From NCBI RefSeq assembly GCF_030445035.2, contig NC_080673.1, positions 162,188,216 through 162,252,215 of the forward strand: 64,000 bases of DNA. The letters are read 5' to 3'. Positions within the stretch are counted from its first letter, which is position 1; every line of letters begins with the position of its first letter. The notes under the pieces are model-generated. The model worked only from the letters and a program-made list of their open reading frames with translations, made no database searches and was not told where the DNA came from. Below, in pieces: positions 24,001-36,084 of this stretch. The position numbers were made by a program, and so were the translations under genes. Origin of the DNA: Dasypus novemcinctus. Its lineage: Eukaryota; Chordata; Mammalia; Cingulata; Dasypodidae.

Positions 24001-26310
24001 CTAACAATTTTCCATTGTCTTCTTGATATCCTTCATTTCTCTAGTCATATTTTCTTAGAACTCTTTGAAATGATTTAAGAGAGTTGTGTGATTTTCACTG
24101 TTTTATTGCCTTAAATCCTGTATCTCTTCAGGATATTTGGTTAATTCTTTTGTCTGGGCCATCTCTTCCATTTTTCCTAGTATGGCTTATAATTTTTGTT
24201 GATGTCTAGGCATCTGAATATTTTAATGAATTTACTCTGATGTCTAATTTCTCTCCCTTGCCTATTTTTTTTTCACAGCTCTTCTTTGATATCCAGTTCA
24301 ACTTACTTAAGTCTTTAAAACCACCCAACTTAAATTATCAAAATCATGCCAAGGACTCAATAATGGGGCACAGATTTTGTCCTAGGGGTTAGGATACAGG
24401 TAGAACAGAGAAGTTTTTGTCCATACAATTTCCATTCCAGCTAACAAATGGTGCTTGTCAGTGCACATTTCCACAGAGGTGTCTCAGTCTGGGCCTTCTT
24501 GTGTTCCTGTGCTGAATCTCCAGAGTGGAGTTCAAAGCAGTCTCTGCTGGCCAAATTCACTGAAGAAAAGCTCCCTGACTTCCCCTACATTTTCCCTTCA
24601 ACAACTGGCAGGGAGGAAAGTATGTGTTTCCCTCTTCATTAGCTTCAGTGAGCTAGGGGTTACCCCAGCTTACTATCTTGGAGATGGGGATGGGGAGCCC
24701 TTTTCAGTTGTCATGAGAGCTTGGTAATTCACATTTATTGTTTTGGATTCTTCAACTCTCTGTCCCTTAGCCTTCTGGGAGTTGTGTAGCACTGTCCTAG
24801 ACTGCTGACCCCCAAAGTGGGTCCCTTGGACAGTTTTTGGCTTTTCTCCATTTTTTTGTGGGGGAGAGCATTGCACTCTGTTGGTTAGTATGATGCCATC
24901 TTTCCATAATTGCCCCTCCTCATACCTTTTTAGTCAATACTCCAGAGGGAAACATTTCTGATTTTCTATTATTTGGGTCATACTTTAACTATTCTGTTCT
25001 GTGTTCTTTCATTTAACACAAAATTTTTGAGATTGATATAGTTGGTGTGACAGTTGTTGTGAATCAGTAGCTCATTTCTTTTATTCCAAATAGCATTCCA
25101 TTGTATGAATATATCAAAAATTTAATTATCCATTTTCCTATCAATGGTCATTTAGGTACTTTGTTGTTTTTATATGTAAAAGACTGCTATAAACTTTCTT
25201 GTATGAGTTTGTGTGTGTGTGTACATTTTTTTTTCCTCAGATAAATATCTAAGAATGTTATTGTCTGATATGTATGTACTTAATTTTTCAAAATACTACT
25301 AAATAGTTCTTCAGTGAAGTATGCCAATTACACTCCTCCCAGAACAGCCTAAGAGTTTCAAGCACTCGTTAAGTTTAATATTGTCAGTATTTTTAAAAAA
25401 AATTTAGCTATTCTAATGGTGCTTAAATTACATCTTATTTTGCTTTTAATTTGCATTTTCCTAAAGACTACTTATAATGAGGTACTTTTCATGTGCATAT
25501 TGGTAATTCATTTTTATTCTTCCACAAAATGTCAGTTCCAACTTTTAACCATTTTTATTGATTTTTAAAAATTATTCAGTTGTAGGAGGTATTAATTATA
25601 ATAGATGCAAGCCCTTCATCAAATATATATAATGAAAATATTTGTCCATTCCTCAATTACCTATTCATTTCTAAAGATATTTTTGATTAGGATTTATGAT
25701 TAAATTTTATGAAGTTGAATTTATTATTCTATTCTTTCATAGTTAATAGCTTTACACATCATCTAAAATAATTTTACTATCCCAAATTAAATTCTCCTAA
25801 GCTTAACTCAAGAAGTTTTATCATTTTAAAATTTATGTTAAGACCTATGATCTACAAGGATGATGTGAGTGAAGGGTCAAGGTCTATCTTTTTCTGCATG
25901 TGTATCCAGTTGTTATAGCAGCATTTATTAAAACAATAACAACGAAGAAAATTTTTTCGATATTGTATTTTTGGTGACTTTAAAACAACTTTACTTTCCA
26001 TATAATATTCATGGTCCCTTTACCAAGAAGCACATGATAATATATGCTTATTTTATTCCATTTCTGTTTGTCTTTTAATACCCCAGTACAATACTATTTT
26101 TATTATAGAAGCTTTATAAAATTTTTTGAAATCAAGTCACATAAGTCCTCAGAACTAATTCTTTCTTTTCAAGACTTTTTGTTGTTTTTAGACCCTTTGT
26201 ATTTCCAAATAAATTTTAAAATCAACTTTTTAATTTCTTCAAAAATTCCTGTTGGGATTTTGAAGTGATTTGCACTGAATCTGTAAATCAGTCTGGAGAA
26301 TGAACACCTT

Positions 26311-28043
26311 AACAATATTGAGTCTTTGTTTTGTTTTTCTTTTTCTTTTATTTTTTATTGTGTTTTTTTTTGAAGATACATAGATCACAAAAAATGTTAC
26401 ATTAAAAGTACAAGAAGTTCCCATATACCTCCCACCCCACCCCACCCCCATTCATCCCACATTAACAACCTCTTTCATCACTGTGCACATTCATTGCATT
26501 TGGTGAATACATTTTGGGGCACTGTTGCACCGCATGGATTGTAGTTTACATTATAGTTTATACTCTCCCCCAGTCCATCCAGTGGGTTATGGCAGGATAT
26601 GTAATGTCCAGCATCTGTCCCTGCAATATCATTTAGGACAACTCCAAGTCCTGAAAATTCCCCCACATCACATCTCTTCTTCCCTCTTCCTGCCCTCAGC
26701 AACTACCAAGGCCACTTTCTCCACATCAGTGCTACAGTTTCTTCCATTATTAGTCACAATAGTTCTCTAGTGGAATAGCAGTAAGTCCACTCTAATCCAT
26801 ATTTTATTCTTCCATCCTGTGCACCCTGGGATACTAATGTCCGCTCCACCTCTATATTGGAAAGGGATTTAGATCCCACATGGCTGATGGATGTGATTTT
26901 CCTGCTTGGAGTTGTAGGCATTCTCAGTTCCCTGGTGTGGTGGTTGACCATCTTCACCTCCTTATTAGCTGACCTGGGTAAGTTCAATGAACTGGAGCAC
27001 AGGACTTCCAATTCTGCTGAGACTCAGAGCCCAACTGGCACATGGACAGTCCAGAGATTAAAGTCTCCTGGGTATACATCAACCCCAGCATTAACCACAG
27101 GTTCAGTAAAAGTGACAGAAGAGGCATGTGTAGAAAGGTCACATCTTAGTCCAACTCCCCACACTCAGGAGCACAAATTCTAAAGGAGGGCCCACTGACA
27201 AGGCATTGATTTCCAGAGTCATCTGCCATGACCATAGAACCTATATCTCCATAGCCCTCAGGAGCACCAGTACCTGGGTTTGTATCTACTTAAGCTGTCT
27301 TTGGGATCCTGCTGAGGTGTGCATAAGTGCAACTCCTCTGATGACCTCTGGAATCTCTTTTGAAGACTCTTAGCCATATAATCTCATTATCTTTACCACT
27401 TTCCCCTTTTATTCAAGGTCTTCTTATAGTTGCATTATCACTTAGTGATTGGTAGTAATCCTCAGTGCCAGGGAGGCTCATCCCAGGAGGCATGTCCCGC
27501 ACTGGGGGGAAATGTATTTACATGCTGAGTTGGGCTTAGAATGGCCACATTTGAGCAATATGGAGGCTCTCAGGAAGTAATTCTTAGGCACCCTGCAGTT
27601 CTAGGCCTAGTTCAAATTTCAGACACACAGGCTCATCAGCATAATCATCAGTATCAAGAGCTCATCATTGGATCATCCCTCTTCACTGGTCTTTGCCCCT
27701 AGTTTTTCTAAATTAGTATGTATGCTATTTCTAATCTTTAAACCTATCATTACTATTTTTTTTTCCTGTTAATTGAATTTGGCAATATATTAGGCTGCAT
27801 TTTTGAAGAAGTTTGGACCACACAGAGGTTCAACTATGGCAAGGGAGGAATGCTAGTGTGTGGTGTTAAAGATGGGAACACATGGTTAGGAGGGATATAT
27901 AGGGTATATAAAGATGTTTGGATATTCACTGGGTATTTTCATAGTAGTTACAGTCACAAATGACAACTGAGGGAATGCTCAGTTCCTAGCCAGGGGAGCT
28001 CTGTACCATTCCCCAATAGAACAGCAACAATATTGAGTCTTTT
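26311..28043 (-). mobile_element. L1-D: 5'-truncated, 5'-inverted LINE-1 3' UTR insertion
   Basis: AACAATATTGAGTCTTT flanks it at 26311-26327 and 28026-28042, with nick context TCTTTT/AA. The tail is at 26328. The part 26328-27699 aligns with the L1-C 3' UTR in the same orientation (about 14950-16210). The part 27700-28025 aligns in the opposite orientation with about 16240-16575. About 30 bases are lost at the inversion point. This is the signature of twin priming. No ORF is included. Confidence 0.9.
26431..26449 (-). other. Potential G-quadruplex near the L1-D 3' end
   Basis: Four or more C runs of three to five on the + strand, so G runs on the LINE-1 sense strand, ~100 bases from the tail. 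The equivalent tract in L1-G is at 58890-58916. Confidence 0.6.
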
Positions 28044-28620
28044 AATCCATGGTTATGGTATATTTCTCCATTTATTGCTTTGTTCCAGTACTGAGACATT
28101 TTGGTCCAATGTCCAATGTTTATCATTAAAATAAACATTTTGTATTTTTCAAGAACATAAGAAAAAAAGTTTGATAGTTCATACTTAAGTGTGATGTTAG
28201 TTGTATATTATTCATGATATCATTCATTAGATTTGGAAGTTCTTTCCATTCTTTGTTTGCTGAGAATTTTTTCTCAATTTTTCATGATATATGTTGATAA
28301 AAGTTCCCTTTTTAGAATTTTAGAATAATCTTGCAACTATCTCCAAAAACGTGTTTGTGCTGGTTATTTTGATTTGGATTGTGTGGAATCTATGGAACAA
28401 TTTGGGAAGGAATGTCATGTTAATAATGTTGAGTATTCTGATCCATAGATATGTTATTTCTCTCCCATTATTTTGGTCTTAACTTTGCTGACCAATATTT
28501 TCCAGCTTTGGGAACACTGACTGTTAACTATATTTTGTCAGACTTATCACTGAGTATTAAATATTTTTAAAAAATTATAAATGGAATTTTAAAATTTAAA
28601 TTTCTGATTGTTCACTGATA

Positions 28621-29168
28621 GTGTATGTAGCAGTTTGATATGGTTATGAATTCCAGAAATAGATATTGGATTATGTTTGTAATCTAGTCTGTACCTGGAC
28701 TTGATTAAGTTATGATTAGGGCATTGCTTGGACCACATCATTAAAGCATTGAGTCCCCACCTCTTGGTGGGTGAGTCCCCCCCCCACAGATAAAATACAT
28801 GGCAAATGACAGAGTTGAGGGTTTTTGATGCTGGAGTTTTGTGTTGGAGTTTGATCCTGAAGCCTTAAGCTGGAGCCCTGGGAAGTAAGCACATAGAAGA
28901 AAGAGAAGAAAACCTCAGGAAGAGAGGAACCCTGAACCAGAGAGAAGCAAAGCCCTGGAAGAGAGGAACATAGGAAGCCTGAACCCTCACAGACGTCAGT
29001 CAGCAGCCATCTTGCTCCAACATGCGAAAATAAACTTTGGTGAGGAAAGTAACTTATGCTTTATGGCCTGGTATCTGTAAGCTCCTACCCCAATAAATAC
29101 CCTTCATAAATACCAACCAATTTCTGGTATTTTCCATCAGCACCCCTTTGGCTGAGTGAAACAGTGTA
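28621..29168 (+). mobile_element. Solo LTR copy 3 with 5 bp TSD (GTGTA)
   Basis: The element 28626-29163 starts TGTAGCAGTTTGATATGG and ends ..GAAACA. GTGTA lies at 28621-28625 and 29164-29168. In sense orientation it has a poly(A) signal context (CCCCAATAAATACCC near 29090) and a YY1-like GCCATCTT at 29006-29013. It is inserted in the ancient L1. Confidence 0.88.
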
Positions 29169-29970
29169 TAATAATAAATCATATTTTTATAAATTGATAT
29201 TATTTTCCTTAGTCTTACCTCAGTTGCTACAATTGCTCTTTTTGAAGATCCCACCAGATTTTTTACATCGATGATCATAATTTCTGTAAATACAGCCATC
29301 CCTTCTTCTTCCTTTCCAATTTAGATGTCTTTTCTTTCTTTTACTTAATTTATCTCATTTAGAACTTTCAGTACAATATTGAATTGAAGTGGCAGGAGCA
29401 ATCCCTGGTGTCAGGCAGAAAGCACTCATTCATTTACCATTAGCAAAGATATTAGTGGTAAATTTTCAATAGGTGGAGGAATAAGTGGGGATCAAACAGT
29501 CTAATCTTTGTTTCCTTAAAATTTTCATAAAGAAAGGATACTGCACATTGCCAAATGCTTTTTTGTATAACTTTTCAGCTGATCATATTGTTTTTCTTTT
29601 TAAACATCTTAATATGGTAAATTAGATTGAGTTTTGAATATAAACATAAACTTACATTATTGTAAAAACCATACTTGGTAATGGTATATTATTCTTTTTA
29701 CATACTATTGCATTGATTTATTAAAGCTTTGTTAGTAATTTTTTGCCTTTTTATGGGGAATAGTGTTCATTAATTTTTTTTCTAATATTTTTTTTCTTCT
29801 GGTTTTGGTCTCGGGCATCACAGAATGATTTTGGAAGTATTTCCCCATCTTATATTTTCTGGAACAGTTTGTGTAGCATTGACATAATTTTTCATTAAAC
29901 ATTTGGTAAAATTTAACCAGTGAAGCCATCTGAAGATGGGATTTTCTTTGTGGAAAGGCTTTGAAATATC

Positions 29971-31409
29971 TGTGCATTGGAGAGTAGAATACTTGTCTTC
30001 ACAGATTTTGATTTCTTAATATGAGCACTCAGTTATATTATTTGAGGTTCATAAAAGAATGAGGATTGACATATGAATTGGGAATAATCTGGGAAAGAAG
30101 TCCACAGAGTAGAGAAACTGTACTTTCTGTCTACTTAAATACCTCCCTCTTTTTATTAAATTCAAAAAGCCTTACTGTGAATGAATAGGTGTCATTGTAA
30201 TAAAGCCCTGTTTCTAACTAGCTGTCTAATTTTTCAGAGATGAGTGAAGGAATTTCATGAGCAATAATTAACAGACAGAAAAAGTTAGCTATGATTTTTT
30301 TAATTATAAAAGAGATTGGATTTTCTTTCACTATTTGTTAAAAAAATGTTTTTGATTACTTTTTTCAAAGGGAAATAAGCTGCAGTAGTTTACAAACTGT
30401 AAGAAGCAATTTCTATGAGTTCTGGCAGGTGTTAATATTATCTTTTCAATGGTGTATCCATTGGAATCTGTATTTAAAAAATTCCTTTCAGATATCTTAT
30501 TTAGAAGTATACATCAAAGTATTATTAGAATCTTTCTCCAAGGTATAAAGTTTCTACCAAGCCAATTTAAGCCAAGAAGAAAGATTTCTGGCAACCCAAG
30601 TACCGCTCTTTCTCTTCTTGGCTAGTAAAAACTCTGATAAATTTCTTTCCTATTTATAGATGAAGACCATAATGTATGAGTTAACATTTAAATTGAAACC
30701 AGTTTCAAATGCTTGAAGAGAACTTATTAAAACAAACCAAGAATGAATCTTTTCCTAAATGCAACAAATACTTGTGTCATTAAAAGAATCACTGTCAAAA
30801 CTACCAGAATACATCCTCTACTATTGGTTGGCCAGACATGGTAACATCCTGGGGAGGCTTAAAGGAAGAGATAGCTATATAACTAATTTGAAGAGTGTTT
30901 TTTACTATTGTTTTCCTGTTTATTTTGTTGCTACTTTAATTTTAGTTTTCTAGTTTTGTTTTTTAATCTACCATATCATGGGAGTCAGTAAGTCACATGG
31001 TCTAAACTTGACTCACATAAACCTGTGTTCTAAAGGGCATTATAAATCTAAATATTAAAATATTTTTAAGTGTTATCCTGTATTTTACAAATCAGAGGGA
31101 AATTTCTAACAGAACAATGTTGTAAATAATAATAAGGATATCCTAAACCAATTCACTAAGTAAAAATGGAAAACAGGAAAGTCATTAAGCAAATAACTAC
31201 AGCCATTCTTCCTAGAGAAAATGTGCCATGTGGAGGAAAGGGATAAGCCCAAATGGTCTTGGCTCATCTGACTCCAATTCCCTGCTCAGTTAAAGTTTCT
31301 TTATTGAATGAATATTAATAATCACCTTTTTATCCATGCCTTTGGTATATTTGGGTTTCTGTTTTTTTGGTTTGTGCCATTTTTGAAACAAATATTTGCT
31401 TTTATCACA
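29971..31409. other. Unique sequence, no gene seen
   Basis: AT-rich with no frame longer than chance, no RNA gene, and no transposon that I recognise. Confidence 0.5.
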
Positions 31410-31525
31410 GAATATGTTACATGAAGGTAGGGATTTTTCTCAATTCTTTTCACTGCTGTCTGTCCCAAGTTCAGAACAAGATCTGGTTTACGCAGATTTT
31501 CAATAAAATATTTGTTATTAAATGT
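31410..31525 (+). mobile_element. LINE-2 3' end relic
   Basis: Diverged but in order: ATGAAGGTAGGGATTTTTCTC, CACTGCTGTCTGTCCCAAG, AGAACAAGATCTGG and CAATAAAATATTTGTTA. This is the standard L2 3' terminal wording. Confidence 0.7.
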
Positions 31526-32629
31526 AAATAGGTCTATACTATTTGCTATACTTTCTGGAAAAGGCCAGGATTGACCTTAAGGGACTTTCCAGCAAATTTA
31601 GAAATGCCTTCAGCATGGAAAATCCTTAAAGAACCTGAATAAGGAGTAGTTCCTCTCACTAATACCCCTAGTGATGTCTTAGCAAAATATTTCCTTCCTC
31701 TTCCTGCAAATTTAGGTTCTACATGTCCAAGGAAGAATGCTTCCATTAGAAGATAGGACAATGGATTCATAAAAACTGGAATTTGAGATTGCTACTGGAC
31801 TACTTTTGATTCTTCATGCTTGTGAATGCATAGGGAAAAAAGCGTTCTTGCACTTGTTGTAATAATTGATCTTTATCATCATAAGGAGACTTTGTGCTTC
31901 TACACAATGAAGGTGAAAAAGGAATATATTTCCAAAGCAAAAGATGCCTTAGAGTGTTTTCCATGTCCATGTTTAAAGTCGAAGGATTTTGGAGTCACAC
32001 AGTTATAGGGAAGAAACAGTATTTGAAGAGATAATGGAACCAGGAGAATTTTTCTCAAACTGATTAAAGTCAGCATGCCACAGATTAAAAGGATCCTGCT
32101 CCAAGTTATGTGTAGGATAGATTATGAAAGCAGAGAGATCAATTAATAGCTACTACAAAGGTCTAGATGAAGTATTATGAAGCTAGATCAGTTATGACAA
32201 TGCGTAGGTGGTAAAAACAGGCTAATCCTGGATATATTTCAAAGAAGAGCAGGAAGTATTTGCTGACAGGTTAGAATATCAAGGGAGAAAAGAGGATATC
32301 ATCAGGTTGTGCACCTGGAAAAACTGAAATACCTTTACTAAGGTGGGGAAAATTACAGGGTGATCAAATTGGGGTTGGGGGAGAATGTAAAGAATTGGCT
32401 ACATAATCATCCCTAATAAAGGGCAGGAACTCTATTAAGAATATGTGGCACTAATCAAAACCAAAAGCCACTCAATAGAACCATATTAAATGTCAATCAT
32501 TCATGAGTATATGTGGTCATAAAAACAATCCAAATACAGTTCAAAACTGTATTCTTAGTAATTTCAACTTAAAAAAACAAAAAAACATAATCCCTCACAT
32601 TTGGAATTCTATCAATGTTATATGATGCT
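31526..32629. other. Unique sequence, nothing recognised
   Basis: No supported feature. The open frames here are short and lack start or splice context. Confidence 0.45.
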
Positions 32630-33400
32630 TGTTTTAAATTGCCATTATTCTCCTTTATTCTCAGCTGATCATGGAATTTAGCTGGTTGAAATTTATTTGA
32701 TAAAAGAATTCTAAATTGAAAATGATTTACCTCACTGTTTGGAGGATTTCATTTCGTCTTCTGGCATTTATAGTGAATGGGGAGTCTGCTACTAGTCTAA
32801 TTAACATTTCTTGATTGAGAATCTACTTTTGATTTTGTTTATCCTATTTATATTTAATTTTTGAAATGCTATGAAAATATGTTCAAGTTTAATATGTTTT
32901 ATTTTTCCTGCTTGGATGTTGGAATAATTCTATAATCTGAATTGTTTCATCTTTTTTTAGTTTCTTGAAAATTCTTATCTTTTGCCTTATTACAATTTTT
33001 GTTTTCTCCTTTTGGAAATTCTATTAGATACATTATGGTATCTATAATTCTAGCTATCAAATCTAACATTTGATTACATTTTGCCTTTATAATAATAACT
33101 TGACTAATTTCATTAAATATACCATCAATTCTGTCTCATCTTCTCTTTTACTCACATATAGTCCATTTATTGATTTTTTATTTTAATAACTATGCATTTT
33201 ATCTCAAGATGCTTTTCACATCTTCTGTTTACAATTATTTTCTGTTCTAGGGATTCTAATCCTTTTATTTATTATATCTTTTGACTCTTCTTCATAGTGT
33301 TTTTGCTCCTTATATCACTTTAATTTTCATTGTAGTCTCATTTTCTGTGTGTATGTTTTTAATTAGTATGAATACTATGAGTCTGGCTTTAACAAGTAAC
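32630..33400 (-). mobile_element. Probable old LINE-1 fragment
   Basis: T-rich sequence with faint echoes of LINE-1 antisense wording (GGATTTCATTTCGTCTTCTGGC then GGGGAGTCTGCT). Too diverged to assign limits. Confidence 0.35.
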
Positions 33401-33662
33401 CCTAAATAGTCATTTCATGATCTCAGAATTGGGAACAAAACTGAAAGCTTGGACAGGATAGGAATCTTCTCAGGGATTTGAAGAATTAATCAATGTCAAC
33501 ACTTTTATTGTTGTTGTTCTATTTATTTTCACCCATGATTCATTTTACAGGAATTACAATAATGTGAACCCAGTATAAGTTACATGATTACCCTAAGCCA
33601 GGGATCACAAAGACTCAATTTTCAATTTCAATATTTCAACCATACTATTTGAGATTAGAAAG

Positions 33663-34316
33663 GGAAAGTATATTAGACAAATCAGTATTGATACAAAGTA
33701 CCAGAAAACTGTTGGTTTATAAAGGGTATTTTTGGGGGGTGAAAGCTTATACTCATAAGCCCCTAAAGAGTCAAACTCAAGGTAACATAAAAGGTATTTT
33801 CTCACCAAAGTCTGTCGCCACATGTTGAAGCAAAATGGCAGGCAATGTCTATGAAGGTTCAGCCTTCCTTCTAACTATTAAGACTCTGTAGGCCCAGCTT
33901 CTTCTGTTCTCAACTGTAATCTGGAAGGCTCATTTCTTTCTGAGCCTTCTCACCTGCTCAGGTTTCTGGTGTCTTTAGCTCCAAACTATGAGGCAAATGG
34001 CTCAGCTCTCCCCAAGTCTTTAGCTGTCTGAGCTTTCTGCTTTCTGTCTCATTGCAGGTCTGTAATGACCAAGTTCTCTCCTCTTCTGTCTCTTCTTCTG
34101 TGTGTGTCCATTTATCTCAGACCACCATGGGGACAGAGACTCAACCTGGAGTCACACCATACTGACACTCAAAGACCTTATCTTGACTTAATCAAGTAAA
34201 CACAAAACCTTTGAATTTAAAACAATCAGAGGGTATAATGCACTGAACAGACCAGCTTACAAAAACGAACAATATCATTTTTCAATTCATAAATAATATC
34301 AAACAGCTACAGGAAA
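33663..34316 (-). mobile_element. Solo LTR copy 4 with 5 bp TSD (GGAAA)
   Basis: The element 33668-34311 is bounded by GGAAA at 33663-33667 and 34312-34316. Its ends match the family and its middle is more diverged, possibly an older subfamily. No internal retroviral sequence. Confidence 0.75.
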
Positions 34317-34343
34317 TATGGTAATAAAAATGATCTCTATGTA

Positions 34344-34815
34344 CCAGAAAGAAAAGAGAATGAAAAAGGGGCAGAAAGACTATTTGAGGAAATAATGACT
34401 GAAAACTTCCAAACCCTTATAAAAGACATAAATATTAATATCCAAAAAGGACAAAGCAGCACAAACAGAATAAATCTGAATAGACCTATCCTGAGACACC
34501 TACTATTCAGAATGACAAATATCAGAAATAAAGAGAGGATTCTGAAAACAGCAAGAGAAAAGCAAAACATCACATACAAGGGAACCTCAAATAAGATTAA
34601 GTACCAACATCTCATCAGAAAACATGGAGGTAAGAATAAAGTAGTATGATATATTTAAGATACTGAAAGAGAAAAAATGCCAGCCAAAGAATTCTGTATC
34701 CAGCAAAACTGTCTTTCACAAATGGGGATGAGTCAAAATCTTCACAGACAAACAAAAGGTAATAGAATATGTTAACAAAAGATCGGAATTACAAGGGATA
34801 CTAAAGAAGGGCTGC
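34344..34815 (+). pseudogene. L1-E ORF1 C-terminal half
   Basis: The translation at 34395-34649 gives the RRM end and C-terminal domain (PILRHLLFRMTNIRNKERIL, ITYKGTSNKIKYQHLI). A stop and frameshift follow, and then a KILKEKKCQP-like stretch. The coiled coil is absent because of 5' truncation. Confidence 0.75.
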
Positions 34816-35565
34816 AACTGAAAGGAAAAAACAAGGTTGAAAGATCTGGAGAAGAGTTTAGAAATGAAGATTATTAAGAAGAATAAATTAAAGGATAAGA
34901 AGACAGACAATCAAACTATATGTCAACAGAAAGCCAAATGACAAAATGAATGAAGTAAATAATGCATTTACAGTAATAACATTGAGTGTTAAAGGCTTGA
35001 ACTCCCCAATCAAAAATCATAAACTTGGAATTGATTTTAGAAAAATGAGCCATCTATATGTTGTCTATAAGAGACTCACCTCAGATGTAAAGACACAACC
35101 AGGTTAAAAGTGAAAGATTGAAAAAGACATTCCATGACAATCATAACCAAAAATGATCTGAAGTAGTGGTACTAATATTGGACAAAATAGATTTTAAATA
35201 CAAAACTATTTTAAGGATGAAGAAGGCCATTATATATTAATAAAAGGGGCAATTCACGAAGAAGAAAAAAATGTAATAAATATTTATGCATCTAAACTGA
35301 GCAACTCAAGATACATGAGGCACACACTGGAAAAACTGAAGGGAGAAATGGATGTCTCTATAATAATAGTTGGAGACTTTAATACACTATTCTCAGTATT
35401 GGATAGAACATCTGGACAGACAATAAATAAAGACACAGAGAGCTTGAATAATATGATAAATGAACTAGACCTAACAGACATCTATAAAGCATTGCACCCC
35501 AAAACAGCAGGATATACTTTCTTTTTTAAGTGCTCATGGATCCTTCTCCAAGATAGTCCATATGG

Positions 35566-36084
35566 TAGGTATATTAGTCAGTCAAAGGGGTGCTGATGCA
35601 AAATACCAGAAATCTGTTGACTTTTATAAAGGGTATTTATATGGGGTAGAAGCTTACAGTTACCAAGCCATAAAGCATAAATTATTTCTCTCACAAAATC
35701 TGTTGCCACATGTTGGAGTAAGATGGCTACCAGCATCTGCCAAGAGTTCAAGCTTCCTGCACTCCTCTCTTCCTCAGGCTTGTTTCTCTCTGGGCTAGGC
35801 TACTCTGCTCCTCTGTGTGCTTACTTTCTCAGCTCCAGCTCAAAACTCCAACTCTTTTCTCTGCTATGTAGTTTTCTCTGTGCATCCTCACCCACCAAGG
35901 GAGTAGGGATACAATGTCCTACTGACATAGCCCAATCAAAGCCTTAATCGTTATTTTATAAAGTAAAAATGAAACCTCTGAATCCAATATTATCTAATAT
36001 GCCTGGATGGACAGGCCAGTTTACAAACCTAATTGAATATCTATTTTTGGAATTCATAAACAATGTCAAACTGCCACACTGGGT
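35566..36084 (-). mobile_element. Solo LTR copy 5 in the L1-E endonuclease region
   Basis: The element 35571-36079 is flanked by TAGGT (35566-35570) and TGGGT (36080-36084), a 5 bp TSD with one difference. It interrupts the L1 target between ATATGG and GTCACAAG. The YY1-like AAGATGGC lies at 35720-35727. Confidence 0.8.

Larger units (their letters stand above)
14929..24024 (-). mobile_element. L1-C: ~9 kb LINE-1 with 13 bp TSD, inserted in L1-B ORF1
   Basis: CCATTGTCTTCTT flanks the insert at 14929-14941 and 24012-24024. On the minus strand the order is a 5' UTR of about 1.85 kb starting GGAGATGGGGTGAGATGG near 24000, ORF1 (~22118-21290), ORF2 (~21187-17793), then a 3' UTR of ~2.85 kb ending with CAATAAAAAAA at 14942. 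The T run at 16722-16737 is internal to the 3' UTR, because the aligned place in L1-H has the same flanks. Eleven bases (24001-24011) between the 5' end and the right TSD are unexplained. Confidence 0.88.
14060..24220 (-). pseudogene. L1-B ORF1, split by L1-C
   Basis: ORF1 encodes the trimeric RNA-binding chaperone. The C-terminal and RRM parts lie at about 14100-14941 and the N-terminal coiled-coil part at about 24012-24200. The target sequence reads continuously across the two pieces once one copy of the 13 bp TSD is removed. Confidence 0.7.
10134..24931 (-). mobile_element. L1-B: near full-length LINE-1 with 16 bp TSD, split by L1-C
   Basis: CTCCTCATACCTTTTT is present at 10134-10149 and 24916-24931. 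The first-nick context (TTTTT/A) fits LINE-1 endonuclease. The body is 10150-14941 plus 24012-24915, about 5.7 kb. The order on the minus strand is a 5' UTR with the YY1-like core AAGATGGC (complement of 24895-24902), ORF1, ORF2 and a 3' UTR of about 613 bases (10150-10762). An (AAT)8-like run sits in the 3' UTR near 10322. It is inactive. Confidence 0.9.
9981..29970 (-). mobile_element. Ancient LINE-1 (L1M-type), in four pieces around later insertions
   Basis: Pieces are about 9981-10149, 24932-26327, 28044-28620 and 29169-29970. Read on the minus strand they run from ORF2 (high coordinates) to the 3' end near 9981. Landmarks are the 3' terminal ATTGAGATATAATTTACATT on the + strand and the ORF2 echoes AATTTAGATGTCTTTTCTT (near 29320) and ATTGAATTGAAGTGG. 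The piece boundaries coincide with the TSDs of L1-B, L1-D and solo LTR 3, so one element was split by three later events. Confidence 0.75.
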
